32,680 nt of DNA, taken from JBFEYJ01 sp041563315 (GTDB lineage: Bacteria; Pseudomonadota; Gammaproteobacteria; Thiohalomonadales; Thiohalomonadaceae). How positions within the stretch are numbered: position 1 is the first letter of the stretch; the number at the start of each line of letters is the position of its first letter. The notes below the pieces were generated by a model. It made no database searches and was not told the DNA's origin. It saw only the letters and a program-made list of their open reading frames with translations. The DNA lies in contig JBFFNE010000027.1 in assembly GCA_041563315.1 (NCBI GenBank), forward strand, positions 1-32,680, given 5' to 3'. Below are positions 24,160 through 32,200 of the stretch, piece by piece. A program made the translations under genes and the position numbers.

Positions 24160-24457
24160 CCTGCTGCCGAGATTGCCATGGCGCTCGGGATTCGCCGAAA
24201 CCAACTCTATTAAGTGGGAGGGAGAGCTACAACGCCAGGGAGCGCAGGCTTCTTTAGGCAACAGAGGCCGCCCCAAGAAAGATAATCAGAGTGAGATACC
24301 TCCTCTGCGATGGGAGAACGAGCAGCTGAAGGAGGAGCTACTTTGCGAGGGAACTCAAGTGAAGTACGCCTTTATTAGAGAATGCAGCAAGGACTACAGC
24401 GTTGCCCGACCTGGCATGACCGCAAGGGAGCTACGGCTCACCACGAATCTCCCGTGA
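24160..24457 (+). pseudogene. Decayed IS3-family transposase fragment (OrfA/OrfB remnants)
   Basis: Two frames together spell a broken IS3 transposase. In one frame EIAMALGIRRNQLY (about 24160-24201) is the end of the OrfA helix-turn-helix, stopping at TAA. One base further, the other frame continues as KWEGELQRQGAQAS, then NRGRPKK and LRWENEQLKEELL, the usual OrfA leucine-zipper region. VKYAFIREC then matches the start of OrfB. A frameshift sits at the TAT/TAAG junction, and the OrfA-OrfB segments between and after are missing. No terminal inverted repeats are recognisable. It is a dead remnant of a past insertion next to REP-like palindrome C. Confidence 0.7.
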
Positions 24458-24503
24458 TCTTGTGGGGACGGGAGAAAACGTCGAAGCTAATCGGGTTATT
24501 ATT

Positions 24504-24527
24504 GTTCCTCACGTAGAGCGTGGGAAC
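24504..24527 (-). repeat. REP-like palindrome C
   Basis: On the minus strand GTTCCCACGCTCTACGTG followed by AGGAAC has outer arms GTTCC / GGAAC and inner CACG / CGTG with one bulged base. It lies between the IS3 remnant and the 3' end of the next minus-strand gene. Confidence 0.6.
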
Positions 24528-24551
24528 GATATGACTTTGAACTTTGAACTT

Positions 24552-24992
24552 TTACCCAAACAGCCGCTGCCACCAGCGGCGCCGGTTGGCCGGGGGGGGA
24601 AAGGCGGCGTTGAGATCGCTTGGGGGTTGCAGTGACAGAACCCAGCCGGGCAGTGGCGGTGGACCGAAGCCGGATCCGCACGAGCTGCCGAGATTGTTGG
24701 GGTCATAGATCTTGATCAGGGCCGGTGACTCGACATTGTCGACGTAAACGATGCCGCAGTAATCTTCGTCATGTTCGTTACGCAGCAGTTGGTTGATCTC
24801 TTCGATGAAGCGTTGCAGTTGGGAGGCAGTTGCCACTGTCTCTGGTGGGAGCTCGCCTACGGCGTAGATATACCAGGCTTTTGCGCTGTCGCCACGCAGT
24901 TGCTCCCACAGGGCATCGAGCTCTTGCCATTTGAGCAGGTTACGGAAATACCCGCGATAGCCCTGAAGGAATAGATCGGTTTGTAGCGACAT
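24552..24992 (-). CDS. Conserved hypothetical protein
   Basis: This 146-residue soluble protein has an aromatic-rich N-terminus (DLFLQGYRGYFRNLLKW) and an acidic-aromatic centre (NEHDEDYCGIVYVDNVES). A segment ALIKIYDPNNLGSSCG is followed by a Pro-rich PPPLPGWVLSLQPPSDL and a basic, Trp-rich end (RRRWWQRLFG). I recall similar uncharacterised gammaproteobacterial proteins, especially the IKIYDPNNLG-SCG segment, but no named domain. No signal peptide or helix is predicted. GAGG lies six bases before the ATG. It follows gluQ by 36 bp on the same strand, so the two are probably co-transcribed. Confidence 0.8.
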   Translation of the reverse strand: MSLQTDLFLQGYRGYFRNLLKWQELDALWEQLRGDSAKAWYIYAVGELPPETVATASQLQRFIEEINQLLRNEHDEDYCGIVYVDNVESPALIKIYDPNNLGSSCGSGFGPPPLPGWVLSLQPPSDLNAAFPPPANRRRWWQRLFG

Positions 24993-25028
24993 GCTTTGCC
25001 TCGACAGTGCTAGATAAAAATGTGAGGT

Positions 25029-25952
25029 CTATTGTGCAGAATCTGGTGAATTTTCGCCAGGGTATGGCTTTGCCAGTGTGCGAGGGATGGCCGAACTGCA
25101 CCAGTTGGCGATGGCCCATCGCCAGAAACTGGCCAGTTCTCCCTCCAGTAGCTCCGGCGGAGGTTGCTGGCCAAGAAAACGTAGCGCCTGCCACAGCGCC
25201 GGGAGTGGGTTGTCCACGGGCAGCGCAGGGGCAAAGGTCTGTTTGCTCATCTTTTGTCCTTGCCGGTTCACCGCGATCGGCAAGTGATGGTAGGTGGGGG
25301 TGGGGTAGCCCAGCAGTTGCTGCAGCACGATCTGGCGAGCCGTCGAGTCGAGCAGATCACTGCCGCGGACGATGCCGGTGATCCCCTGAGCGGCGTCATC
25401 CACTACCACGGCCAACTGGTAGGCGAACAAACCGTCGGCACGGCGCAGTACGAAATCGCCTACCTCGCGTTCTATATCCTGCACTATTGGTCCCTGAACA
25501 CCGTCAACGAAATCGACCCTCCGTTGTCCTGAGGTATTGAGGCGAATGGCGTGGTGACTGTGAGCGCTGGCCTGCTTGGTACGGCAAGTGCCGGGGTACA
25601 CTCCGATTGGCAGTCCCAAACGTTGCTGCTGTTCGCTTGCCTGCTTGCGAGAGCAGCCGCAGCGATAGCTCAGGCCGTGGCGGGCAAGCTCATCCAGCAC
25701 CTCAATATAAATGGCGTGGCGCCGGCTTTGGTACCAGACCTCGCCGTCCCACTCAAAGCCGTATCGTTCCAGTGTGGTGAGGATGAGGTCGCTGGCCCCT
25801 TCCACTTCGCGTGGTGGATCAAGGTCCTCGACACGCACCAGCCATTTTCCGCCCCGCTGGCGTGCATCCAGATAACTGCCGAGCGCAGCGATCAGGGAAC
25901 CAAAGTGGAGTGGTCCGGTGGGTGAGGGGGCGAAGCGGCCGATATAACTCAT
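25029..25952 (-). CDS. gluQ: Glutamyl-Q tRNA(Asp) synthetase
   Basis: The 307-residue protein is a shortened glutamyl-tRNA synthetase catalytic core without the anticodon-binding domain. It shows RFAPSPTGPLHFGSL (class I HIGH-like motif, residues 6-20), VRVEDLDPPR, a zinc-binding CGCSRKQ...PGTC region (about 98-120) and the KMSKQT loop (about 230). It activates glutamate and attaches it to queuosine at the wobble base of tRNA-Asp in the cytoplasm. In many gammaproteobacteria gluQ follows dksA directly. Here dksA is 1.3 kb upstream on the same strand, with a nitroreductase and a divergent DUF3579 gene between. No clear ribosome-binding site precedes the ATG. Confidence 0.93.
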   Translation of the reverse strand: MSYIGRFAPSPTGPLHFGSLIAALGSYLDARQRGGKWLVRVEDLDPPREVEGASDLILTTLERYGFEWDGEVWYQSRRHAIYIEVLDELARHGLSYRCGCSRKQASEQQQRLGLPIGVYPGTCRTKQASAHSHHAIRLNTSGQRRVDFVDGVQGPIVQDIEREVGDFVLRRADGLFAYQLAVVVDDAAQGITGIVRGSDLLDSTARQIVLQQLLGYPTPTYHHLPIAVNRQGQKMSKQTFAPALPVDNPLPALWQALRFLGQQPPPELLEGELASFWRWAIANWCSSAIPRTLAKPYPGENSPDSAQ

Positions 25953-26033
25953 AGTGACGAGATACGATATACAAGATGGGAGGGAAAAGGGAAGATCGCC
26001 TTCATGTCTCGCCCCTCGTCTCTCGTATCCGGC

Positions 26034-26699
26034 TCAATCGTGCCAGGTCGTGAAGGCCTCCACTGGCTCACGAGGCGTGCGGTAGCTGTTGACCGCAGCA
26101 GCGCTGTCGGCATAGCCGAGCGAGAGTCCGCAGACCAGTGCCATGTGCTCCTCGATGCCCAGGAGGTGGCGTATCGTGTTCGGATATTCGGCCAGTGAGG
26201 CCTGGGGGCAGGTCGCCAGGCCCTCGCTTTCGGCAGCCAGCATGAGATTCTGCAGAAACATGCCGATATCGACCCAGCTGCCCTGACCCAGGCGCCGGTC
26301 GAGAAATACCAGAAGACCCACGGGGGCGCCAAAAAATCGGTAGTTATTATTCCAGGACTCGGTGCGTGCCTGGCTGTCCTCACGGCCGATCCCGAGGGCG
26401 CCGTAGAGGGCCAGGCCGGTGGCCTTGCGGCGGCTTTTGTATGGTTCGAACCACTCCTTGGGATAGTACTGGTAGTCGGGATCTTCCTGCTTCCCGTTCT
26501 CTCGTGCCGCTAGCAGCGCCTCGCTGATGCGCTGCTTGGTGGCGCCACGCACCACCGCGATCTGCCATGGCTGTGTGTTCACGCCGGAGGGAGCCCAACG
26601 TGCGGCATCAAGGATGAGGCGGATCTTTTTCTCTTCGACTTCTCGTTCAAAGAAGGCGCGGGTACTTTTTCTTGCCTTCATTGCTGTAATGATATCCAT
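26034..26699 (-). CDS. Nitroreductase-family FMN oxidoreductase
   Basis: From the preferred ATG at 26699 the product has 221 residues and begins MDIITAMKARKSTRAF, the conserved FMN-phosphate-binding start of the family. WAPSGVNTQPWQIAVV follows (about 36-51), and GLATCPQASLAEYPNTIR lies in the last third. A GTG at 26735 would add 12 residues not found in the family. It is a cytoplasmic NAD(P)H-dependent reductase, probably a homodimer; substrates (nitroaromatics, quinones or others) cannot be told from sequence. It lies between gluQ and the divergent DUF3579 gene. Confidence 0.9.
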   Translation of the reverse strand: MDIITAMKARKSTRAFFEREVEEKKIRLILDAARWAPSGVNTQPWQIAVVRGATKQRISEALLAARENGKQEDPDYQYYPKEWFEPYKSRRKATGLALYGALGIGREDSQARTESWNNNYRFFGAPVGLLVFLDRRLGQGSWVDIGMFLQNLMLAAESEGLATCPQASLAEYPNTIRHLLGIEEHMALVCGLSLGYADSAAAVNSYRTPREPVEAFTTWHD

Positions 26700-26814
26700 A
26701 GGCCACCCGTGGTAATATTTACTCAAGGCCGTCACTATAAAAGAGCCGCAAGATGGTTAGAAGCATAATGTTTATATTGAGCAAGCTCCCCTTTAGAATT
26801 CTCATCCGTATCAC

Positions 26815-26836
26815 TATATTAGGGTAAGCTAATATA
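26815..26836. promoter_or_regulatory. AT-rich dyad between the nitroreductase and DUF3579 genes
   Basis: TATATTAG-N6-CTAATATA is a perfect 8-bp inverted repeat. It lies 44 bp before the DUF3579 ATG and 116 bp from the divergent nitroreductase start. It has no T tract and the wrong place for a terminator, so it is a candidate operator for either gene. Confidence 0.5.
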
Positions 26837-26879
26837 TGATTCCCGAGAGGACCTTGCTTAATCCGCGATGAGGTAAAGC

Positions 26880-27176
26880 ATGAGTAAGAACCAGCCATGT
26901 ATGGTGATCCACAGCGTTCGCGAGGACGGCGGGCGTTTTCGTCCCAGTGATTGGGTTGAGCGGATTTCGTCCAGCGTGGCCAGTTTTGGTCCCGATCGCC
27001 GTTTGCGTTATGCCTCTGTAGTACGTCCCAAGGTGATAGACGGGGAGCGGTGTTTGATCGTAGATGGCGTGTTGGCCGATACCAGCCCAAGTCTATATTT
27101 TTACATTATGGAATTTGCCCGCAGCAATGGCCTGAGGGTGGAGGAGTCAAGCTGCACGCAGGATATTCTGGCCTAG
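26880..27176 (+). CDS. DUF3579 family protein
   Basis: This 98-residue soluble protein has the DUF3579 signature DGGRFRPSDWVERISSSVAS near residue 15-35 and SLYFYIMEFARSNGLRVEE near the C-terminus. The family is widespread in beta- and gammaproteobacteria, and its function is unknown. GAGG lies seven bases before the ATG. It is monocistronic and ends at a strong terminator shared with dksA. Confidence 0.9.
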   Translation: MSKNQPCMVIHSVREDGGRFRPSDWVERISSSVASFGPDRRLRYASVVRPKVIDGERCLIVDGVLADTSPSLYFYIMEFARSNGLRVEESSCTQDILA

Positions 27177-27196
27177 CGGCCTGAATGATAAAAAAT

Positions 27197-27253
27197 AGGG
27201 AGTCTTGGTTTAATACCCGTCTGTTTACGGTATTAAGCCAGGACTCCCTTTTT
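27197..27253. terminator. Bidirectional terminator between DUF3579 and dksA
   Basis: A long stem of about 21 bp with a few mismatches (AGGGAGTCTTGG...AATACC and GGTATT...CCAGGACTCCCTT) carries T tracts on both outer sides in the matching orientation. It serves both convergent genes. Confidence 0.92.
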
Positions 27254-27274
27254 CTTTGTTGGAGGAGCTGGGAC

Positions 27275-27790
27275 TCAGCCGCGTTGTTTTTCGCGGATCT
27301 CATCCAGTGTTTTGCAGTCGATGCAGAGGGTTGCGGTAGGCCGTGCCTCAAGGCGGCGTATACCGATTTCCACACCACAGCTTTCGCAGAAGCCGTATTC
27401 CCCATCATCGAGCAGGTCGAGCGCTTCGTTGATCTTCTTCAGCAGCTTGCGCTCACGATCACGGGTACGCAGTTCCATGGAGAATTCCGATTCCTGGCTG
27501 GCACGGTCATTGGGATCGGGAAAATTGGCCGCTTCGTCCTGCATGTGATGCACGGTGCGGTCAACCTCTTCCATTAACTCCTTCTTCCAGGCCATCAGAA
27601 GCGCACGGAAGTGTGCCTCCATGGCCGGACTCATATACTCCTCCCCTTTCTTTTCCTGATAGGGTGTAAATTGAGTGAAGCCTTCGACACTGCGTTGCTG
27701 TTGCTTGGCGGCAGCCTTTTTCGGGGCAGCTTTCTTTACAGTCGTTTTTGTTGCCGCCTTTTTGGGCGTCTCACTTTTTTTCGTTGGCAT
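27275..27790 (-). CDS. dksA: RNA polymerase-binding transcription factor DksA
   Basis: The 171-residue protein has the coiled-coil with tip motif DPNDRAS (the D-x-x-D-x-A tip that enters the secondary channel of RNA polymerase). A C4 zinc finger follows (CESC near 136, then 17 residues, CIDC) with a C-terminal helix. Together with ppGpp it controls rRNA and amino-acid promoters. Compared with the 151-residue enteric protein it has a 20-30 residue Lys/Ala-rich N-terminal tail (KKAATKTTVKKAAPKKAAAK) of low complexity. TAGGAGA precedes the ATG. Confidence 0.96.
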   Translation of the reverse strand: MPTKKSETPKKAATKTTVKKAAPKKAAAKQQQRSVEGFTQFTPYQEKKGEEYMSPAMEAHFRALLMAWKKELMEEVDRTVHHMQDEAANFPDPNDRASQESEFSMELRTRDRERKLLKKINEALDLLDDGEYGFCESCGVEIGIRRLEARPTATLCIDCKTLDEIREKQRG

Positions 27791-27938
27791 ACGCTTAAGT
27801 CTCCTACGAAGCGTAAAAAAACAGCGCGCATCTATACCAGAACTCTATCATGGGCGCAAGCTTGGGTTTTGTTAAGTGATGCATTCGATCACATACTTCG
27901 GTAATCTACAGCGCTTTTGACATGAATTGAACTAAATT

Positions 27939-28700
27939 ATGAACACACTAAAAGCACTGTTATTTGATGTGGATGGCACTCTGGCTGATACCGAGCGGGA
28001 TGGTCATCGGGTGGCCTTCAACCGCGCCTTTACCGAAGCGGGACTTGACTGGGCGTGGTCCGAGGAGCTCTACGGCAAGTTGTTGGCGGTGACCGGCGGA
28101 AAGGAGCGTATCCGCTATTATCTGGACAATTTCAATCGGGAGTTCGAGCGTCCGGCTGGTCTGGACGACTTCATTGCCGGACTTCACCAGGCCAAGACGC
28201 GCCATTATGTGCAGATGCTCTCCGAGGGGATGATTCCGCTGCGTCCCGGCGTTAAGCGCCTGATCGGCGAGGCCCGTGAGGCAGGAATGCGGCTGGCTGT
28301 GGCTACCACCACTACGCCGGAGAATGTCAGTGCCCTGCTGGAAAACGCGATGGCCCCGGATGCCATGTCCTGGTTCGAGGTGATTGCCGCCGGGGATATC
28401 GTGCCGGCTAAGAAACCTGCGCCTGACATCTACCTCTACGCGATGGAGAAGATGGGGCTAAGCCCGGCCGAATGCATCGCCTTTGAGGATTCCCACAACG
28501 GTATTCGCTCTTCGATGGGTGCCGAGCTCAAGACCATTGTCGCGGTCAATGGCTATACCCGGGACGAGGATTTCAACGGCGCCGCCATCGTGCTAGATAA
28601 CTGGGGAGAGCCTGATGCGCCGTTTAACGTACTCAGGGGGGATGCGGGAAATGCTTCGTATCTCGACCTGGCGCTGGTGAAGAAGCTGTATGGTGCCTGA
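27939..28700 (+). CDS. cbbY: HAD-superfamily phosphatase, CbbY type
   Basis: The 253-residue HAD-IA enzyme shows motif I FDVDGTLADTE (nucleophile Asp10, acid Asp12), a cap domain with LYGKLLAVTGGKERI, motif II Thr in AVATTTT, motif III Lys in PAKKPAPD and motif IV FEDSHNGIRSS. The cap sequence matches CbbY. That enzyme dephosphorylates xylulose-1,5-bisphosphate, an inhibitory by-product of Rubisco, to xylulose-5-phosphate in autotrophs. No Rubisco gene is in the window, so the assignment rests on similarity. The next gene overlaps its end by 11 bp, indicating an operon with an aminotransferase. Confidence 0.85.
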   Translation: MNTLKALLFDVDGTLADTERDGHRVAFNRAFTEAGLDWAWSEELYGKLLAVTGGKERIRYYLDNFNREFERPAGLDDFIAGLHQAKTRHYVQMLSEGMIPLRPGVKRLIGEAREAGMRLAVATTTTPENVSALLENAMAPDAMSWFEVIAAGDIVPAKKPAPDIYLYAMEKMGLSPAECIAFEDSHNGIRSSMGAELKTIVAVNGYTRDEDFNGAAIVLDNWGEPDAPFNVLRGDAGNASYLDLALVKKLYGA

Positions 28701-29874
28701 GCTCGGGCAGCGGGAGTTACCCGTCGCCCGGCGCATGGGCGAGATCGAGCCGTTTCATGTGATGGAACTGCTGGCCCGCGCCCGTGAGCTGGAGGCGACC
28801 GGGCGCTCCATCATCCACATGGAGATCGGCGAGCCGGACTTTATCACCCCTCAGCCGATCATCGAGGCGGCGCAGCGCGCCCTGGCCGAGGGCAGAACCC
28901 ACTATACTCCGGCGCTGGGGTTGCCGGCGTTGCGTGAAGCCATCTCTGGCTTCTACCAAAGCCGTTACGGTGTTGCTGTCCCGGCCCGCCGGATCATCAT
29001 CACTCCCGGCGCCTCCGGCGCGCTGCTGCTGGCCCTGGGGGTACTGCTCGATCGGGATAGCGAGGTGCTGATGGCCGACCCGGGCTATCCGTGCAATCGC
29101 CACTTTGTCCGCTTCATCGAGGGGCGCTCACAGGGCATCGCGGTGGGGCCTGACACCGACTATCAGCTCACCGCCGATCTGCTCGCCAGGCACTGGAGCG
29201 AGGCAACGCGGGCGGCAATGGTGGCTACCCCTTCCAATCCTACCGGTACCCTGATCGCCGCCGATGAGCTGGCGACGATGGCGACGCTGGCGCGGGAGAG
29301 GGGCGGGGCGCTGCTGGTCGACGAGATTTACCACAGCCTGATTTACGACCAGGCCACGCCGAGCGCGCTGGCTCTGAGTGACGACCTGTTCGTCATTAAC
29401 AGCTTCTCCAAGTATTTCTGCATGACTGGCTGGCGCCTCGGCTGGCTGGTAGTGCCTGATGCCTATGTACGGCAGGTAGAGAAGCTCGCGCAGAACCTCT
29501 TTATCGCCGCCCCGACCCTGGCGCAGCACGCGGCGCTGGCGGCCTTTGACGAGGCGACTCTGGCGATCCTCGAGGATCATCGCCTGGCCTTTCAGCAGCG
29601 CCGCGATTTCCTGGTGCCGGCACTGTGCGAGCTGGGTTTCGACATCCCGGTCAAGCCGCAGGGTGCGTTTTACCTTTATGCCGACTGCAGCCGCTTGAGC
29701 GACGACAGCTTCCGTTTTGCCGGTGAGCTGCTCGAACAGGCCGGTGTCGCAGTCACTCCGGGCATCGATTTCGGTAATTACCTGCCGGAGCGGCACCTGC
29801 GCTTTGCCTACACCACCTCACTGGAAAATCTGGCCGAGGGCGTGGAGCGCATTCGCCGCTTTCTGGGGAAATGA
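28690..29874 (+). CDS. Class I/II pyridoxal-phosphate-dependent aminotransferase
   Basis: The 394-residue fold-type I enzyme has MEIGEPDFITPQPIIEAA (about 38-55), HYTPALGLPALREAI, ATPSNPTGTL (about 178-187) and SFSKYFCMTGWRLGW with the PLP Lys241. The C-terminal Arg that binds the substrate carboxylate falls in HLRFAYTTS. It transfers amino groups between an amino acid and a 2-oxoacid in the cytoplasm; the aspartate/alanine type is likely, but the exact substrates are not clear. ATG at 28690 overlaps cbbY by 11 bp; ATG at 28735 is an alternative nearer the usual family start. Confidence 0.9.
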   Translation: MVPELGQRELPVARRMGEIEPFHVMELLARARELEATGRSIIHMEIGEPDFITPQPIIEAAQRALAEGRTHYTPALGLPALREAISGFYQSRYGVAVPARRIIITPGASGALLLALGVLLDRDSEVLMADPGYPCNRHFVRFIEGRSQGIAVGPDTDYQLTADLLARHWSEATRAAMVATPSNPTGTLIAADELATMATLARERGGALLVDEIYHSLIYDQATPSALALSDDLFVINSFSKYFCMTGWRLGWLVVPDAYVRQVEKLAQNLFIAAPTLAQHAALAAFDEATLAILEDHRLAFQQRRDFLVPALCELGFDIPVKPQGAFYLYADCSRLSDDSFRFAGELLEQAGVAVTPGIDFGNYLPERHLRFAYTTSLENLAEGVERIRRFLGK

Positions 29875-29880
29875 TCTCGC

Positions 29881-29909
29881 CGGGTTGAATAACCCGCTGC
29901 CCTCTTTTT
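29881..29909 (+). terminator. Weak terminator after the aminotransferase gene
   Basis: CGGGTT-GAAT-AACCCG is a short perfect stem, followed after about eight bases by TTTTT. The distance makes it weak. The rest of the gap to 30011 holds a hairpin GTCCCTG/CCAGGGAC and no gene. Confidence 0.45.
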
Positions 29910-30011
29910 ATTCGAAGGTTACGTTGCAGAGGCCAGGTAACAGGCTCGCCGGGACGCTAAGGGCGCAAGGAAAACACCGTCCCTGATATCCAGGGACAGC
30001 AGCTTGGCAGC

Positions 30012-30764
30012 CTAGAGTTGGGTCGGACTGTCTACCGCCTTGAGCTGCTCAACCCACAGGACCGTGGCACCGGCCACCGCCGCGGGCATGATCAGAAAAT
30101 TGACCAGCGGGATCATGGTGCCGACCAGGGTCGCGCCGCCGAAGCCGAAACTGAGCAGCCGCCGCTGGCCCAGGCGTTTGCGTTGCTCGCGAAAACGCAG
30201 GTTGTAGTTGCCCATCGGATAGTCGCCGTACTCTACGGCCATCATCCAGGCGCTGAGCAAAAACCACAGCAGCGGGGCGGCAAGGTTGAGCCCCGGGATC
30301 AGGAACAGCAACAGTAGCGGGACCGCACGCAACAGAAAATAGGCGATTTTGCGCAGCTCATCGAGCAGGATCATCGGGGTTTGCTTGAGCACCGCGAGCA
30401 GGCTGTCGCCGCCCGGCAGGGGCTGGCCGGTCAGGTGTTTCTCTACGGCCTCGGCGAGCAGGCCGTTGAACGGGGCGGCGATCAGGTTGGCCAGCATGGT
30501 GAAGGTGTAGAAGACGAGCAGTACCGCCATCAGGCCGAAGATGAGCCAGAACAACCACTCAAGCCACTCCAGCCAGGGGGGCAGGTAGGCGATCCAGCTC
30601 TCTACCAGCGGGGTGAACTGCAGCACCAGCACCCAGATGGAGAGGGAGAAGACCAGCACATTAATGGTGACGGGGATGATGACGAAGCGGCGCAGCCCCG
30701 GCGTGTTGAGCAGACCCAGGCCGCGTAACAGCGCGGCAGCACCGGTGAAGAGTTGTCCTGGCAT
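30012..30764 (-). CDS. cysZ: CysZ-family sulfate uptake protein
   Basis: The 250-residue membrane protein (EI24/CysZ family) has hydrophobic segments at about 25-50, 65-95, 140-180 and 210-235. It has the signature YGDYPMGNYNLRFREQRK and the end IPLVNFLIMPAAVAGATVLW. CysZ passes sulfate across the inner membrane for cysteine synthesis; length agrees with the family (about 250). AGGA lies seven bases before the ATG. It follows the sugar-kinase gene on the same strand by 54 bp, but a functional link is not evident. Confidence 0.92.
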   Translation of the reverse strand: MPGQLFTGAAALLRGLGLLNTPGLRRFVIIPVTINVLVFSLSIWVLVLQFTPLVESWIAYLPPWLEWLEWLFWLIFGLMAVLLVFYTFTMLANLIAAPFNGLLAEAVEKHLTGQPLPGGDSLLAVLKQTPMILLDELRKIAYFLLRAVPLLLLFLIPGLNLAAPLLWFLLSAWMMAVEYGDYPMGNYNLRFREQRKRLGQRRLLSFGFGGATLVGTMIPLVNFLIMPAAVAGATVLWVEQLKAVDSPTQL

Positions 30765-30818
30765 GATGAAATCCTGTTCCTGGTTAACGTCTTGGATCGG
30801 CCCATCCTACCAGATGCA

Positions 30819-32117
30819 TCAGCTTCCGGCAGTGTTGAGGCACTGCTGCGCCAGCAGGGCGCTGCCGTAGCAGGCTTGCTCGTCCCGTGCCGTGAGCATC
30901 GGCACGCCGAGCAGTGCGCCCCGCAGCTGTGTCCAGGCCCTATTACCCGCGCCACCGCCATTGCTGCGTACCGAAACCGGATAAGGGGCGCCGAGTTCTG
31001 CAAGCCGCTCGTAGCCCTCCTTTTCGATGCGAGCGACCCCCTCCAGCAGTCCCTGGAAAAAGCGCACATCGTCAGCCGGGCGGGGTGAGAGCCGCGGCGC
31101 CAGTGCCGGGTCGTTGCGCGGGAAGCGCTCGCCCGGCGCAAGGAGCGGGTAGTAGTCGAGCCCGGTGGGGTTCCCGGGCTGTAACTGCCGGCTCAGCTCG
31201 ACCATGCGCTCATCGCTGAAAAAGTGGCGCAGCACCGCCCCCCCGCTGTTGGAGCCACCCCCGACCAGCCAGTATTCACCCAGTGGTTGGCTGTAGACAC
31301 CGTATTCGGGAGCGAAGATCGGTTTATCCGAGATGACCTTGAGCACCAGGGTCGAGCCGAGGGAGGTCACCGCCTCACCCGGCTGACTGGCGCCGGAGGC
31401 GATAAAGGCGGCGGTGCTGTCGGTGGTGCCGGCGCAAATGAGGGTGTCGTGGGAGAGGCCCCAGCGGCTCGCCAGATCGGGGCGAACCGGCCCGAGGGGT
31501 GCGCCGGGTTTGCATACCTGCGGCAGTAGCCCCGGTGGAAGCTCAAGCTCCTCCATCCACTCAGGCCAGTGGTTGCTGATCGGATCGTAGCCGAGTTTGA
31601 GCATGTTGTTGGCGTCGCTCACATCGAAGCGTCCGCAGAGCCTGCCGCTGAGCCAGTCGGCCTGGCTATGAACGCAGCTGCCGGCGGCGATCTCATGGTG
31701 GTGGAGTAACCACAGTAGCTTGGCCAGCCCTGAGCCAGTGCCGTGCGCGCCACTGTGTCGGGGGGCCAGCGAAGCGATTTGCGATGCCTCATCGATGGCG
31801 CGGTTGTCATTGTACATCAGCGCCGTGGTGAGTGGTGCACCGTGCTCATCGGCCAGCAGCACGGTACCGGAGGTCCCGTCGATGGCCATGGCACCGACAG
31901 CGGTGCCTGAAATCCGCTCAAACAGCGCATCAAGCAGCTGCTCAAGGGCTTGCGACCACAGTGCAGGGACCTGTTGAACACCGCTGCCATTTCTTTGCGG
32001 CGCAGGCAGTGCCAGCATCGACTCGCCAATCACCTTGCCGTCGGGGGTGATGGCCACGGCACGGCAGCCGGAGGTACCGAAGTCGATGCCGATGGCCAGG
32101 GATTTTTTCATACCCAT
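30819..32117 (-). CDS. FGGY-family carbohydrate kinase, D-ribulose kinase type
   Basis: The 432-residue protein has the two-domain ASKHA fold. It shows phosphate-1 loop GIDFGTSGCRAV (residues 9-20), AIDGTSGTVLL, substrate-region HSQADWLSGRL, phosphate-2 AGTTDSTAAFIASGA, SLGSTLVLK and the adenosine loop SVRSNGGGAGNRAW. It is shorter than xylulokinases (about 490) and lacks part of the C-terminal extension, like the cyanobacterial/plant D-ribulose kinases, so phosphorylation of ribulose to ribulose-5-phosphate is the best guess. With CbbY nearby it would fit repair or salvage of pentose metabolites around the Calvin cycle. The start may be ATG at 32117 or six bases later; neither has a strong ribosome site. 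Confidence 0.85.
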   Translation of the reverse strand: MGMKKSLAIGIDFGTSGCRAVAITPDGKVIGESMLALPAPQRNGSGVQQVPALWSQALEQLLDALFERISGTAVGAMAIDGTSGTVLLADEHGAPLTTALMYNDNRAIDEASQIASLAPRHSGAHGTGSGLAKLLWLLHHHEIAAGSCVHSQADWLSGRLCGRFDVSDANNMLKLGYDPISNHWPEWMEELELPPGLLPQVCKPGAPLGPVRPDLASRWGLSHDTLICAGTTDSTAAFIASGASQPGEAVTSLGSTLVLKVISDKPIFAPEYGVYSQPLGEYWLVGGGSNSGGAVLRHFFSDERMVELSRQLQPGNPTGLDYYPLLAPGERFPRNDPALAPRLSPRPADDVRFFQGLLEGVARIEKEGYERLAELGAPYPVSVRSNGGGAGNRAWTQLRGALLGVPMLTARDEQACYGSALLAQQCLNTAGS

Positions 32118-32200
32118 GCTTATATCTGCTCAGTCCTGGTGTTGAGGGCTACACTATTACAACACTATTGCACTGCAGGGCTCTATCGGGAGAGGCGATC

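Noticed and set aside
29918..29941. GTTAC-N14-GTAAC, resembling the dyads at 10709 and 20673
   Set aside because: The spacing differs (14 instead of 5) and it lies between two convergent 3' ends, where an operator is unlikely. It would deserve another look if N14 spacing proves relevant for the regulator.
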